38,216 nucleotides of DNA from positions 1 to 38,216 of the forward strand of contig JAJXVP010000008.1 of assembly GCA_021782055.1 (NCBI GenBank). The letters are read 5' to 3'. The DNA is from a bacterium. Lineage in GTDB: Bacteria; Spirochaetota; Spirochaetia; JABEVK01. How positions within the stretch are numbered: position 1 is the stretch's first letter; each line of letters begins with the position of its first letter. This document shows, one piece after another, positions 1 through 9,916 of this stretch. Both the position numbers and the translations under genes were made by a program. A model generated the notes under the pieces. The model was not told where the DNA came from and did no database searches. It saw nothing but the letters and a program-made list of their open reading frames with translations.

Positions 1-1634
1 CGGATGCCAAGACATCCGACTACCAAAAATTCAAAGAGAAAATTGAGTCATTTCAGTTTAGCGGCGAACTCAAAGAAACCGTTACCTCCGAGCTGGAGAA
101 ATTTGCGCTCATGGACCCGAATTCTAGTGAATTTATCGTGACAAGAAACTATCTAGAAACGATTTGCGCCCTCCCATGGAAGCAAGAAGCCATCGAAACG
201 GTAGATATGGCTTACGCTAAACGCGTTCTTGACCAAGATCATTACGGCCTTGAAGATGTCAAAAAAAGAATTTTAGAGTTCCTTGCGATAAAAAAACTTA
301 AAAGTGATAGTAAAGGCTCCATAGTTTTACTTTTAGGCCCCCCCGGTGTGGGAAAGACCAGCATTGGAAAATCAATTGCCAAAGCCCTGAAACGCCCCTT
401 TTTTCGCTTTAGTGTCGGCGGGATGCGAGATGAGGCCGAGATCAAAGGGCATAGGCGAACCTATGTGGGAGCAATGCCCGGAAAGATCATTCAAGGGCTC
501 AAAATTACGGGGACGCGAAACCCGGTTTTTATGATTGATGAGATTGATAAACTCGGGTCGAGTTATCAGGGAGATCCGTCGAGCGCTCTGTTGGAGGTTC
601 TTGACCCTGAGCAAAATATTAATTTTAGGGATCATTACGTCGACCTCCCCTTTGATATTTCGCATGTTTTGTTCATAGCTACCGCCAATGCCCTGGATAC
701 CATCCCCCGCCCGCTCCTTGACCGCATGGAAATTATCCGCCTTTCGGGGTATATTGAGGAAGAAAAAGTCGCCATCGCCCAAAAGTACCTCATACCCAAA
801 AGCCTTGAAGCCGCTGGTTTAGGCAAGAACAATGTTAAGTACTCCAAAAAAACGCTCTCAGAAATCAGCCGTCACTATGCTCGGGAAGCCGGGATGCGAA
901 ACTTTGAAAAAGCCCTTGACCGTATCCACCGCAAATTGGCCCTAAAAGTCGTGACAGAAAATGTTCCTTTACCGTTGACTGTGGACTCTGCTTCATTAGA
1001 AGAGTATCTCGGCCGTCCATCCTTTCCCGAAGAAGAAGAAATTCCTTTGGTAAATCCTGGTATGGTTATGGGTTTAGCCTGGACAAGCTATGGTGGTGCT
1101 GTTTTGATCATCGAAGCCGTAAAAACCCCGGGGAAAGGGGGAATACGTCTGACAGGGAGAATGGGCGACGTAATGAAAGAAAGCGCCCAAATTGCCTATA
1201 CCTGGGTTCATGCTCACGCCAAGGTACTCGGAATAAGTGAAGCATTTTTTGAGCGTTTGTCGGTGCACCTGCATATTCCCGAAGGAGCCACACCTAAAGA
1301 CGGGCCTTCGGCTGGAGTAACCATGGCAACAGCCCTAGCCTCTTTGGCTATGGGCAAAGTTGTGGCACCTAAAATTGCCATGACGGGCGAGCTCTCGTTA
1401 ACTGGTAAAGTCATGCCCATTGGTGGCTTAAAAGAAAAAGTTATCGCGGCCCGCCGTAGTGGTGTCAAAACTGTTTTATTCCCGAAATCTAACGAAAAAG
1501 ATTGGGAAGAAATTCCCGATTATATTCGTAAGGGGCTGGAATTTAAGCCGATTAACCGTATGGAAGAAGTTCTCGAGATCATGTTGGGAGTAAATCTCAA
1601 TGAACCTCGCGCAAAGAAAAAGGTCGAAGCTTGA
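1..1634 (+). CDS. lon: ATP-dependent protease Lon (5'-truncated by window edge)
   Basis: This is the C-terminal two thirds of Lon, the cytoplasmic ATP-dependent serine protease that degrades misfolded and regulatory proteins. The reading frame is open from position 3, so the true start lies outside the window and the ATG at 111 is internal. What is visible is the end of the N-terminal coiled region, then the AAA+ module with Walker A GPPGVGKTS (about 333-360) and Walker B VFMIDEID (about 525-550), and then the Lon protease domain. The catalytic dyad is present: Ser in PKDGPSAG (codon 1308-1310) and Lys in GGLKEKV (codon 1431-1433). The dense match to bacterial Lon leaves little doubt. The gene ends in TGA, 30 bases before the next gene on the same strand, so the two may be co-transcribed. 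Confidence 0.97.
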   Translation, partial: DAKTSDYQKFKEKIESFQFSGELKETVTSELEKFALMDPNSSEFIVTRNYLETICALPWKQEAIETVDMAYAKRVLDQDHYGLEDVKKRILEFLAIKKLKSDSKGSIVLLLGPPGVGKTSIGKSIAKALKRPFFRFSVGGMRDEAEIKGHRRTYVGAMPGKIIQGLKITGTRNPVFMIDEIDKLGSSYQGDPSSALLEVLDPEQNINFRDHYVDLPFDISHVLFIATANALDTIPRPLLDRMEIIRLSGYIEEEKVAIAQKYLIPKSLEAAGLGKNNVKYSKKTLSEISRHYAREAGMRNFEKALDRIHRKLALKVVTENVPLPLTVDSASLEEYLGRPSFPEEEEIPLVNPGMVMGLAWTSYGGAVLIIEAVKTPGKGGIRLTGRMGDVMKESAQIAYTWVHAHAKVLGISEAFFERLSVHLHIPEGATPKDGPSAGVTMATALASLAMGKVVAPKIAMTGELSLTGKVMPIGGLKEKVIAARRSGVKTVLFPKSNEKDWEEIPDYIRKGLEFKPINRMEEVLEIMLGVNLNEPRAKKKVEA

Positions 1635-1664
1635 CGACTCGGTAGGATTATTCCATCTTAAGGA

Positions 1665-2456
1665 ATGCGTAAATTCTCTTCTTTCGTTATCGTGAGCCTC
1701 GCCTTAAGCGGGACTCTTTGGGCTCAGGCTGAGCCTGACCCAACTTTCAAAATATCCCTCGGTCAGCTTACGGCTTGGGTTGCGGACCTGCCCCCCAAGA
1801 TCGCTGGTCCAATTTTAGCTCATCCGAGGGAATTTCTTGAAGATTACAAACCTCTGTTGTCACTCCCGTGGGATCAAATGGTTTTGGTTGACAAAGGCCA
1901 CGCCCTTCCAGAGAACTATGCTCCCCGGGATTTAGTTCGGTTAAACCGCTATGGTCTGTACACTTCACGCCCTACCGAAGAAATGCGCAAAGAAATTGTG
2001 CCCATTCTTTTAGAAATGAGCCGATCGGCCCGCAAAGCGGGGGTGCGTTTAGAGTTTTCCTCATGCTACCGCTCTTGGGCGTACCAACGTTACCTGTTTC
2101 AACACTATGTTAACGAGGACGGCTTAGCTACCGCCGAACGATATTCGGCTCGACCGGGGCAAAGTCAACATCAGTTGGGGCTAGCCGCTGACTTTGGCTC
2201 CATAACCCCAGAATTTGCCAAGACCGCCGAAGGAAAATGGATGGATGCGCATGCCGAAGAATTTGGGTTTTCTCTGAGTTACCCCCAAGGGCTTGAAAGC
2301 GTCACCGGCTATATGTGGGAACCTTGGCATTTCCGTTACATCGGCAAAGCCGCTTGTCAGGTTCAAAAGAAATGGTTCGGCGATATTCAGCAATACCTTT
2401 TGGTATTTAACAACGAGCACGCCAAAGAGCTCAAAGCAAGCTTGGTACAATCCTAA
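1665..2456 (+). CDS. Secreted M15-family D-alanyl-D-alanine carboxypeptidase (VanY-like)
   Basis: This 263-residue protein has an N-terminal signal peptide (MRKFSS, a hydrophobic core, then a likely cut after LWAQA) and an M15B peptidase domain. The zinc and catalytic residues of the VanY/DacB-like family are all visible: SQHQLGLAADF supplies His169 and Asp176, and WEPWHFRY supplies Glu219 and His222. The family trims the terminal D-Ala from peptidoglycan stem peptides in the periplasm. An in-frame stop at 1659 rules out a longer start, and starting at ATG 1665 preserves the charged end of the signal peptide. The only purine-rich element, AAGGA, touches the ATG with no spacer, which is unusual. 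It follows lon by 30 bases and is followed by a hairpin terminator. A VanY-type role in glycopeptide resistance is not implied; housekeeping wall remodelling is likelier. Confidence 0.88.
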   Translation: MRKFSSFVIVSLALSGTLWAQAEPDPTFKISLGQLTAWVADLPPKIAGPILAHPREFLEDYKPLLSLPWDQMVLVDKGHALPENYAPRDLVRLNRYGLYTSRPTEEMRKEIVPILLEMSRSARKAGVRLEFSSCYRSWAYQRYLFQHYVNEDGLATAERYSARPGQSQHQLGLAADFGSITPEFAKTAEGKWMDAHAEEFGFSLSYPQGLESVTGYMWEPWHFRYIGKAACQVQKKWFGDIQQYLLVFNNEHAKELKASLVQS

Positions 2457-2478
2457 CTCTAAAATCCCCTAACTCTTG

Positions 2479-2519
2479 ATCCCCAACCGGTAAAAAGCAA
2501 TAACAGGTTGGGGATTTTC
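2479..2519 (+). terminator. Rho-independent terminator after the M15 gene
   Basis: A perfect 10-base-pair stem, ATCCCCAACC (2479-2488) with GGTTGGGGAT (2506-2515), flanks a 17-base loop and is followed by a short T run. It sits 22 bases after the stop of the M15 peptidase gene. The T tract is on the plus-strand side only, so it most likely ends the lon-peptidase transcript. The stem may also slow transcripts arriving from the convergent 2543-8986 gene. Confidence 0.7.
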
Positions 2520-2542
2520 AAGAAAGACCTTATTGTCGGGTT

Positions 2543-5500
2543 TTAAAATAATCCAATCCGAATTCCTCCAGATAATTTCAATTCCGTGGACGGGAAAACG
2601 TCTGAGGAGATGAACCATGCCGTCATTTCGGTATACAGCGAGATATACTTAAAGAATTCATTATCAGCGAAAGAGATTTTTGCAAACTCCCACTGACCCA
2701 ACACAGACCCTAAAAACACCCCTTGACTGTAATTAAACAACGGTGCCCCCATCGAGAAGTACGAGAAATTGGCACCAATACCCACCGACATCGAGAACCA
2801 ATCCCAATCGGGCCCCAAAAAGTATGAGAAAGGTATGCGGGCAATATTGGCAATCAACTTCGCCCCCGAAACCATACCGCTAAACCGTCCATCGGGAGCT
2901 TGAGCAACCATCGCTTGAAGTTTGACGTTATCGTTGAAGAAGGTGAGCCCCACGCCGGTAGCCCAATAAGTAGCACCCCAGAAGTCAGCGTCAGTGTAAA
3001 GGCCCTGGATAAAGGAAGGAACTTCGTAATTATGCTTATTTCCTGTTCGCAACGCGACTTTCACTGAGGATAATTGATAATTATCTGTTGCCCATCCGGC
3101 CACGGGGATTTCACGGCGAAAGCTTGCATTCTCGATGGGTTCAAGAATCACAACCCGAGGCGGGGTCTGATCTTGGGTGACATAGAGGTTGGTATAGGCC
3201 AAAGTGCCGTCACGGAAGAGCGCTCGCACCAGAATCGGCAAAGGCCCGTCAGGTAGACCTAGGTTTTCAAGACGGAATTTCCATTGAGCGTTGCCGTCAG
3301 CCGAAACAAAGGTCTTTCCATCATCCAATGAATAGGCCACCGCCTCGACTTGATGGTCATTCAAGAATTGGTTTCGCTCGTCCTTTTGCTGATTGGTAGC
3401 CGTTTTGGGCAAGGGAGGCAGAGCCCACCCTGACTGACCTTCTATCCACGGTCGAGTCGAGACAAAGTCCCCTGAGCTAGGACTATCCACAGTGACCCAC
3501 GGTCCAAAAGGATCATAAAGAATAGATCGTGTCTCTGAAAGAATTGATCTCCCGTCGGGAAGTTGGATCCGCGCTGAAATGACATGAGAGCCCTTGGTTA
3601 CCTCTTTGGCGGTGAGTATGGCATGGAAATAGCCAGCCTTGGATATATTGGTCAACAATACCGTTTGGCCATCTAGGAGAATTTCGGCCTTTTGTGGGGT
3701 CCCCACCCCTACATAGTGACCTAGAATGTCTATCTTTCCCACCTGAGTTTGCCCCGAAAGCGGGTACAACAAGTCGGCACGGTCAAGGACTTTCGACTTT
3801 TCCCAGCGGATATTACGGGCAATTCTTGTGATGTTTCCGGCTGAGTCAACCGCCTCTACCCTTACGTTGTACCAACCGGGACGCAAATCCTTAGGTTTGG
3901 CATCAAAAGTAAAGGTACGGGTCAGGGGTAAATCGTATTCTAGCAGAGGAGGCCCTGCCTCAACCGATTCGGTAGGGCTTGAAAGGGGACGAATCTCAGC
4001 ATGAACAGAACGAAGGATGCCGTTGTCTGTGACCCGCCCCTCAAGGTGCAAGCCCCCCGAAAAGCCTTCTCCATCTAAGGGTCGTGATAATTCGAGGACC
4101 GGGGGGGTATTGTCAATAGAAACCAAGGTGGAGGAAATTCCTACTGTTCCATAGGAGTCCGTTGACCTTATCAGGAACGAATAGGTACCATCCTGTAGCG
4201 ATTGGGTGTCAAACGCCCAGGTCCACTGTTTTCGCCATTCTGGCTTATTAAAGTATTCTTTTGCTAAAACCGGAGGCGAGGTCTTAAGCCAGGTTTCCTT
4301 GTCTTGAAGCTCCGCCTGATTCCAGGTTTTGCCATTATCCGTCGAGATTTCGACTTTAGCAATGCCGTTGCGGTCAAAGCTTGCACCCTGAAAGACAATC
4401 GACTGGCGCTGAGTCGCCCCCAAGGTTGGTTCAGCCACAAGGGCCACAGGTTCACTTAATGACACCTTAAATGACCGTTTTGAAACGTTTCCAACATTGC
4501 CATAAATATTTGTCGCGTACACTTCAAAGGTATGTTCATTGTCAGTTAAAGAATTCAAGGAGATTGGTACGCTAAAGCCATTCTTTATTCCTTGCGTTGT
4601 CCATGGACCTGAATCTAGACGCCACGTTATCGACTTAACTCCTGCGTAGTCAAAGGCCATGCCCGAAAAGAGAAAGTCTGAACGAATAATCTGCCCTTCG
4701 TCGGGTGTTTGGATTTGAACTACTGGTTTACGTGCCTCAACATCGACGGGAAAATGCAATTCTTTCGTGACAACATTCCCTGCTTCATCACGTAGTCGAA
4801 TATAAAACGCTTTCGGCAAGGGATCGTAAGACGAAAAGTCGGTAAGCCACTGAAAAAAGTTTGTCCCTTTTGCAGCTTCGAAATGTTTGCCGTCCGAGGA
4901 CCATTCTACCAACTTCATCCTTCCGCCGGGCGCCTTCGCATTGCCAACAATGGTGGTTTTACCGATTACCTTAACGCCTAAGGGAGGAGTGATGAGCTGG
5001 AACTCGGGGTCGAGTGAGTCATGATCAACAACCACAACTTTTTGCGACAACACCCCTGTGCGATCCTGCATGGCAATCCACACAGGAACTAAGCCCTGAG
5101 GCAGATCTTTATCAAAGGGAATTTCGAAGTGAAATTTCTGTTCAATTTTACCGTTTTGCTGTTGCTCATCTCTTAAACGAATATTATGCCAGGTATTTCC
5201 ACGATCGACGCTGTACTGTGCTGTTTTAACGCCGGGAATCGATAACGAGGAGCCGGATACCACTAAGTTATCACGAACCCAAGCCCCGTTGACAGGCTCT
5301 TCAACGGTGATGGCCGGTCCTTGGCTACCCACAAAAAACGTCCATCGTTCTGATCGAAAAACATCGCCATCCACCGTGGTGGCTTCTACTCGGACAGGTC
5401 CCCAAACCCCGTCTTGTTCAGACGATAAACTAAACTGAGTTCCTTGGCGATGGAGTTTTACTGGCGTATCGCTGGGAATAAGCCGAACACTTTGTAAGTC

Positions 5501-8500
5501 ACGTCCATAGAAGGCAAGGGGAAACACGCCTCCCGTCGCTAAATGAATTTCATTCGATTCCGTCAGATGAGCATCGTTCCATCGTAACCCTTCAACGGTA
5601 TCTTCTGGAACCTTGACGGGCCAAATTTTATGAACCCAGGTTTCAGATTCTGAAACCACACCGTCTTGGTTAACAAACTTGACCCAGATATTTAAACGCC
5701 CAAACGGCAAGCTTGCCGACAAGGGGATCGAGAAACTTTGCTTACCATTTTGTGCCGTAAAGGTCAGCGGAAGCCAAGAGCGCTTAGCTGAAGGAGGCCC
5801 GACAAAATAGCTGGCCGCTTGAGGTGTCTGCATGGCTACCGAGCCCGTCACAGCGGCTACCGTTGAAGCAATCTCGGCACCCAAGGGCAAGTCAAAAACA
5901 GGGGGAGGAACAACGGTTTCCTTAAGCCGAAAAGTAATCGTGGTAAAGTCCCCAGGAGAACCCTGCATATTGACACCAGCAACATCAATCTCATGTTTTC
6001 CTGGTGCTAGTTGAGGCAAGCTGAGGTGAAAAACTCCCGGGTACCCCGGAACCGCGACAGGGTTGCCACCGTCCAACTTCCAGGTCACAGCTTTTCCCTT
6101 ACCATTGAGAGCCAACGCAAAATCGGCAGAGCTAATGGCCCCTGTTGACCCCGAATATTGTACCGAGGGGGCGTCAGCTTGCGGGTCAAAGGGCAAATTG
6201 ACTTGTTGGTCGACCTGAACCTTGCCCAGCGTCGCACTCAAATGCAAAGAGGGTTGCTGTCCAGGTTTCCAGAGCAAACTAAACCATCCCTGAGCATCAA
6301 CCTTAACCGGAAACGTAGGGTTACTGCCCCAGCCACTTCCCCAAGATCCGGACAAGCTCGGAAGCGTGGGAAAGCCCACTAATCGCCCCACGACCAACAT
6401 TTCCCCTGAGGTTGAAGGGGCAGAAGTTCCCGGAGTCACAATGACAATTTGTGGGTTTAAGGTTTGCCCCACAGGCAAACCTGGGGGTGGAGACCACTTG
6501 GCCTGAGAAGTATTCCCCATTTGATCAACCGCTTCCACAACAATGGATTGAGAAGGATCTGCAGGAAACACAAAATTCGTCGAGAGCGGCAAGTTCAAGA
6601 TCTTGCCACCCACCGTCGCTTGAAGAAGAGCCAAGGGATCTGTGGTTGTTACCTGACCACTGACCAAAACCTCGCCAGGTGAAGGAGGCATAGCGGGGAC
6701 AGCCGAAAAAACGATGCTAGGCGGAGTTGTAACTGCCCTAACGGCTAGGTACTCATAGACTGTTTGTCCCGCAGCATCCTCCGCTTTTACTGTTAACAGC
6801 TGTGCTTGGTTTGGCAAGGTAGAAAGTTCAGCTTTCCAGTGAGAGCCGCTAGAATTCAAACTGACCCAGTGAACACCATCCCAGCTGGCCGAAACTTTCA
6901 GCCCCGCCAAGGGACTGTTTGCGTCACAGGAAACCTGAACCTGACCTGAAGTCCAAGCCCCTTCTTGAGGTGCGATAATCTTCAAGGTCGGCGGGGTTGT
7001 AACCGCTATCACTGAAGCAATACTCGCATTCGTAGGGCGATCTTTGTCATCAAAAACAACCAAACTGACCTGACCTAAGACTTGACTAGAAGTTGGTTTT
7101 ATAATAATTCGCTGTCCGTCCACCTGAGCTGTAAGTGCGTCTCTAGCTGCCCCATGAAATTCTACTTTTTTTGGGGTTGCCCCTTGAAACCAGCCTATTA
7201 ACGGCCTTTGTGGAGTAATCACCACTGGCTGTTTCCCCACTTCGGGAAAGCTCAGTCCGTTAGGGCCATAGGGCTTTCCCAGGTCCTCCATCCAAACAAA
7301 CGATTTCCAAACTTGTGTTTTACCCCGTGTGTCGACCACATCTACTTGCACAGGAACAAATCCAAAAGGGGTGTTTTGAGGTAATGGCAACTGAAGAGCG
7401 AGAGTGTGACTTCCAGGCGTCAGGGATAACGACACCGCAGGCAAAGTGCCTACTGTCCAAGTAACCGATTTTAAAGGGTTATCCGCATCAACCTTTCCCA
7501 AAAGTACCGGATTTTGATCGATACGCAGTCTCATTCCGGCGGAATAAGGTAAAGTGCTACCCGTTTGTTGAAGCTGATTAACCGAGATTTGCGGAGCCCC
7601 AAGAGCAACTTCCACTTTGAGCTTGACCGCCGGCCCGCGCTGACCTTTACCATCCACCGGCCAAAGAGTCAGATGATTGACCCCCGATACCACATGAGGT
7701 ACTTCAAAGCGAAAAACAGGACCTGAGGCCACCTGAACTTCAGGGCCTCCATTTAACGTGTAGATAACGCTGGGATTTCCATATTCCCAGGTTTCACTTC
7801 CTTCAACATAAAGCGGTGCCATCAATTGTTTTGTATACAAAGACTGATCGATGGTTAAATGGGGGTAACCCTGTGTGGGGTCTACCTTCAGTGGCACGTC
7901 CAGTTTGCCAATATTTCCCAAGGGGTCGATAGCTTCGAAACTTACCGTGAGCGTAGAAGGTGGCAAAGAACCGACATCAGCTTCTGCAGAAAAGTAGGGA
8001 TTGCCCGCAATGATGGGAACCAAGATTTTTTTTCCGCCATTTACCCGAAAACTCAACATTTTAACACCCATAGGCGCTTCAACACGGCCAACCAAATGTA
8101 ACTCGCCATGAATGGTGCTTTTCGCTGAGGGGCTCAGCAAGGTGATTTTGGGTGGGGTATTATCAATAAAAAGGAGGTAGGCTAAACTTCCTTCAGACTT
8201 GAGCCTATTTTTGGATTCAAACCAAAGAATAAGAGGCCCATCATGGTATTGCGTGGAGTTTAGTGACAAATGCCAGGTTCGTTTCGTCTGGTGCTCATCA
8301 CCGTCTAGTGAAACCTGTTGAAAAGTTTTTTTACCGTCAAAACTGACCAATAAGGATTTAACACCGTTCAAATTGGTCACTTGACCGTTGAGATCAACAT
8401 TTCCCGCCACCAAAGAACCGCTGGGATGATTGAGGACAGTGATAGCAGGTTCTTTTCGGTCAAGAAAGAAGGTTACTTTACTAATTGGTCCCGTCAGTCC

Positions 8501-8986
8501 CTGCGAATCGGTAGCTCGTGACTCAATCGTATGAGTTCCATCTGCTACATCCGCAGTTTTCCAAAAGTAAGACCAGAAACTTGAACCGGTTACCCCCTCC
8601 CACTTACCCGTGTCAATCCGAATCTCGACCTTACTAGCCCCCTCGCCTCCAGTGGTCGCCCCCAGAATATTGATATCGCCGCCCACCCTTTGGTCATCGA
8701 CGGGGATAAGAACACTAGACTGCGGTAAATTCGCTCTGGGGTCTATAAAAACGTTGTAAGGGCCAGCAAACGAGGTGTTACCGGCAATATCTTTTGCCCG
8801 TACCAGAATGTTGTACTGTCCAGGCTTTTTATCCTTGACGTCGAACGTGTAGGTCCAGTTTTCGTTGCCTTGTACCTTATGAAAGTCTTTTTCTTGAGTC
8901 CCCATGCCCCATAACGGTGATGTTAAACCCCAAACGACTAACCCTAAGGCAATTTTTCCCCAAAAATTCAACTTCAGCAACTTCAT
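2543..8986 (-). CDS. Giant secreted protein: serial Ig-like modules plus C-terminal beta-barrel-like domain
   Basis: This uninterrupted 2147-residue protein opens with a signal peptide (KLNFWGKIALGLVVWGLTSP, then LWGMG). It then carries a long series, roughly fifteen to twenty, of Ig-like beta-sandwich modules. Their recurring signature is T-P-P-x-hydrophobic followed by P-x-x-G, a G-x-hydrophobic-x-G strand, and S-x-DGGKTW or DNGKTW loops (for example around residues 1620 and 1780). The last about 160 residues differ. They are rich in alternating aromatic strands (TGVGLTFF, MSVGIGANFSYFS, LYTEMTAWFIS, LSGGIRIGLF) and end in phenylalanine, the hallmark of outer-membrane beta-barrels. I infer a cell-surface protein with an Ig stalk and its own membrane anchor, possibly an adhesin or envelope scaffold. 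No enzymatic motif was recognised. It is transcribed alone; the 116 bases upstream gave no convincing promoter. Confidence 0.85.
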   Translation of the reverse strand: MKLLKLNFWGKIALGLVVWGLTSPLWGMGTQEKDFHKVQGNENWTYTFDVKDKKPGQYNILVRAKDIAGNTSFAGPYNVFIDPRANLPQSSVLIPVDDQRVGGDINILGATTGGEGASKVEIRIDTGKWEGVTGSSFWSYFWKTADVADGTHTIESRATDSQGLTGPISKVTFFLDRKEPAITVLNHPSGSLVAGNVDLNGQVTNLNGVKSLLVSFDGKKTFQQVSLDGDEHQTKRTWHLSLNSTQYHDGPLILWFESKNRLKSEGSLAYLLFIDNTPPKITLLSPSAKSTIHGELHLVGRVEAPMGVKMLSFRVNGGKKILVPIIAGNPYFSAEADVGSLPPSTLTVSFEAIDPLGNIGKLDVPLKVDPTQGYPHLTIDQSLYTKQLMAPLYVEGSETWEYGNPSVIYTLNGGPEVQVASGPVFRFEVPHVVSGVNHLTLWPVDGKGQRGPAVKLKVEVALGAPQISVNQLQQTGSTLPYSAGMRLRIDQNPVLLGKVDADNPLKSVTWTVGTLPAVSLSLTPGSHTLALQLPLPQNTPFGFVPVQVDVVDTRGKTQVWKSFVWMEDLGKPYGPNGLSFPEVGKQPVVITPQRPLIGWFQGATPKKVEFHGAARDALTAQVDGQRIIIKPTSSQVLGQVSLVVFDDKDRPTNASIASVIAVTTPPTLKIIAPQEGAWTSGQVQVSCDANSPLAGLKVSASWDGVHWVSLNSSGSHWKAELSTLPNQAQLLTVKAEDAAGQTVYEYLAVRAVTTPPSIVFSAVPAMPPSPGEVLVSGQVTTTDPLALLQATVGGKILNLPLSTNFVFPADPSQSIVVEAVDQMGNTSQAKWSPPPGLPVGQTLNPQIVIVTPGTSAPSTSGEMLVVGRLVGFPTLPSLSGSWGSGWGSNPTFPVKVDAQGWFSLLWKPGQQPSLHLSATLGKVQVDQQVNLPFDPQADAPSVQYSGSTGAISSADFALALNGKGKAVTWKLDGGNPVAVPGYPGVFHLSLPQLAPGKHEIDVAGVNMQGSPGDFTTITFRLKETVVPPPVFDLPLGAEIASTVAAVTGSVAMQTPQAASYFVGPPSAKRSWLPLTFTAQNGKQSFSIPLSASLPFGRLNIWVKFVNQDGVVSESETWVHKIWPVKVPEDTVEGLRWNDAHLTESNEIHLATGGVFPLAFYGRDLQSVRLIPSDTPVKLHRQGTQFSLSSEQDGVWGPVRVEATTVDGDVFRSERWTFFVGSQGPAITVEEPVNGAWVRDNLVVSGSSLSIPGVKTAQYSVDRGNTWHNIRLRDEQQQNGKIEQKFHFEIPFDKDLPQGLVPVWIAMQDRTGVLSQKVVVVDHDSLDPEFQLITPPLGVKVIGKTTIVGNAKAPGGRMKLVEWSSDGKHFEAAKGTNFFQWLTDFSSYDPLPKAFYIRLRDEAGNVVTKELHFPVDVEARKPVVQIQTPDEGQIIRSDFLFSGMAFDYAGVKSITWRLDSGPWTTQGIKNGFSVPISLNSLTDNEHTFEVYATNIYGNVGNVSKRSFKVSLSEPVALVAEPTLGATQRQSIVFQGASFDRNGIAKVEISTDNGKTWNQAELQDKETWLKTSPPVLAKEYFNKPEWRKQWTWAFDTQSLQDGTYSFLIRSTDSYGTVGISSTLVSIDNTPPVLELSRPLDGEGFSGGLHLEGRVTDNGILRSVHAEIRPLSSPTESVEAGPPLLEYDLPLTRTFTFDAKPKDLRPGWYNVRVEAVDSAGNITRIARNIRWEKSKVLDRADLLYPLSGQTQVGKIDILGHYVGVGTPQKAEILLDGQTVLLTNISKAGYFHAILTAKEVTKGSHVISARIQLPDGRSILSETRSILYDPFGPWVTVDSPSSGDFVSTRPWIEGQSGWALPPLPKTATNQQKDERNQFLNDHQVEAVAYSLDDGKTFVSADGNAQWKFRLENLGLPDGPLPILVRALFRDGTLAYTNLYVTQDQTPPRVVILEPIENASFRREIPVAGWATDNYQLSSVKVALRTGNKHNYEVPSFIQGLYTDADFWGATYWATGVGLTFFNDNVKLQAMVAQAPDGRFSGMVSGAKLIANIARIPFSYFLGPDWDWFSMSVGIGANFSYFSMGAPLFNYSQGVFLGSVLGQWEFAKISFADNEFFKYISLYTEMTAWFISSDVFPSTELKLSGGIRIGLF

Positions 8987-9102
8987 GTTATACCGGCCTT
9001 AAATCATGTTTATTTTCAAGGTAAACCGAGCCCTTGAAAACTTCAAGAGAAATTTAATTCTATTATTCTTTCCAAAAAGTCTACAACCAACCAATTCCAA
9101 AC

Positions 9103-9873
9103 TTAGGAGCGAGGAGAAACCACCCCGTACTTCTTCAGAATCTGTTGATACTGACCAGTGGCTTTAAGGTGGTCCAAGGCCGTTTGAAATTCTTTGATCA
9201 CTTCTGCGGGAACTTTGGGATTAAAAGCAAAATAGTGGTATCCTGTTTCGAGGACTTCGGTCACCTGATAGCGAGAAGGATCCCAGCCTTGGGACCTAGC
9301 CAACCAATCTATGACACTTTCGTCGTATGCAAAGGCGTCAATTCTTCCCGAGTTGAGCATCTCAAGGGCTTGTAGCGCATTGGTAGTCAAGCTGATTTGT
9401 GCCGTTGGTACTTTGTGAGCGATGAGCAATTGTTCTCCAGCGTCATCTCGAACAGCGCCAAAAGTCCAATTTGACCGCGCTAACGAAACTCCAGGAGCCA
9501 ACGTCAAGTGCTTTGCTGCTAGGGTGATAACCACGTTGCGGGCCGGAGAAATGGGGCCAACCCACTGGAATAGCGGCTCACGTTCTTTGGTTTTCGTTGT
9601 GCTAAACAAACACGCCCAAGGATCTGTCCCCAGCTGTGAATAGGCCCTAGCCCAAGGGAGGACCTTTACCTCTTGAAGGGTTTGAGGTGCTTTGAGTTGC
9701 TTGAATAAGGCAGCAAGGATCTCGGGAGAACTGCCTGTTAAGTGGCCGTTTTCCACATAATTGTAAGGGGGAAACACTTCCGTTAAGAAGTGAAGCTTTT
9801 CAAGTGGAGCCTTTTGTGCCATCAAAAATGGCGCTACACCCAGAAACAATACCAACAAAAGTCTCTTTTTCAT
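9103..9873 (-). CDS. Orphan periplasmic solute-binding protein (family 3-like)
   Basis: This 256-residue protein has a cleavable signal peptide (MKKRLLLVLFLGV, then FLMAQ) and the fold signature of family 3 solute-binding proteins. It has a first-strand FPPYNY motif, SPEIL after it, and late motifs such as LNSGRIDAFAYDE and IDWL. The family usually binds polar amino acids for ABC import; related stand-alone members act as sensors. There is no lipobox, so the protein would be free in the periplasm. ATG 9873 is preferred over an upstream TTG at 9891 because it places Lys-Lys directly before the hydrophobic core. The gene follows avtA on the same strand after 43 bases, and no permease or ATPase gene is adjacent. 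Ligand unknown. Confidence 0.8.
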   Translation of the reverse strand: MKKRLLLVLFLGVAPFLMAQKAPLEKLHFLTEVFPPYNYVENGHLTGSSPEILAALFKQLKAPQTLQEVKVLPWARAYSQLGTDPWACLFSTTKTKEREPLFQWVGPISPARNVVITLAAKHLTLAPGVSLARSNWTFGAVRDDAGEQLLIAHKVPTAQISLTTNALQALEMLNSGRIDAFAYDESVIDWLARSQGWDPSRYQVTEVLETGYHYFAFNPKVPAEVIKEFQTALDHLKATGQYQQILKKYGVVSPRS

Positions 9874-9916
9874 AAACTCAGTATGGCGCAACGCCGCACA
9901 GTTGACAACAAAAAGT

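Noticed and set aside
6158..6682. Plus-strand open frames opposite the giant gene
   Set aside because: They mirror the repeat-rich coding strand, lack ribosome sites and match no family.
2543..8986. Classical type V autotransporter
   Set aside because: The barrel-like end is only about 160 residues, too small for the 12-stranded classical barrel, and no linker or autochaperone region was recognised.
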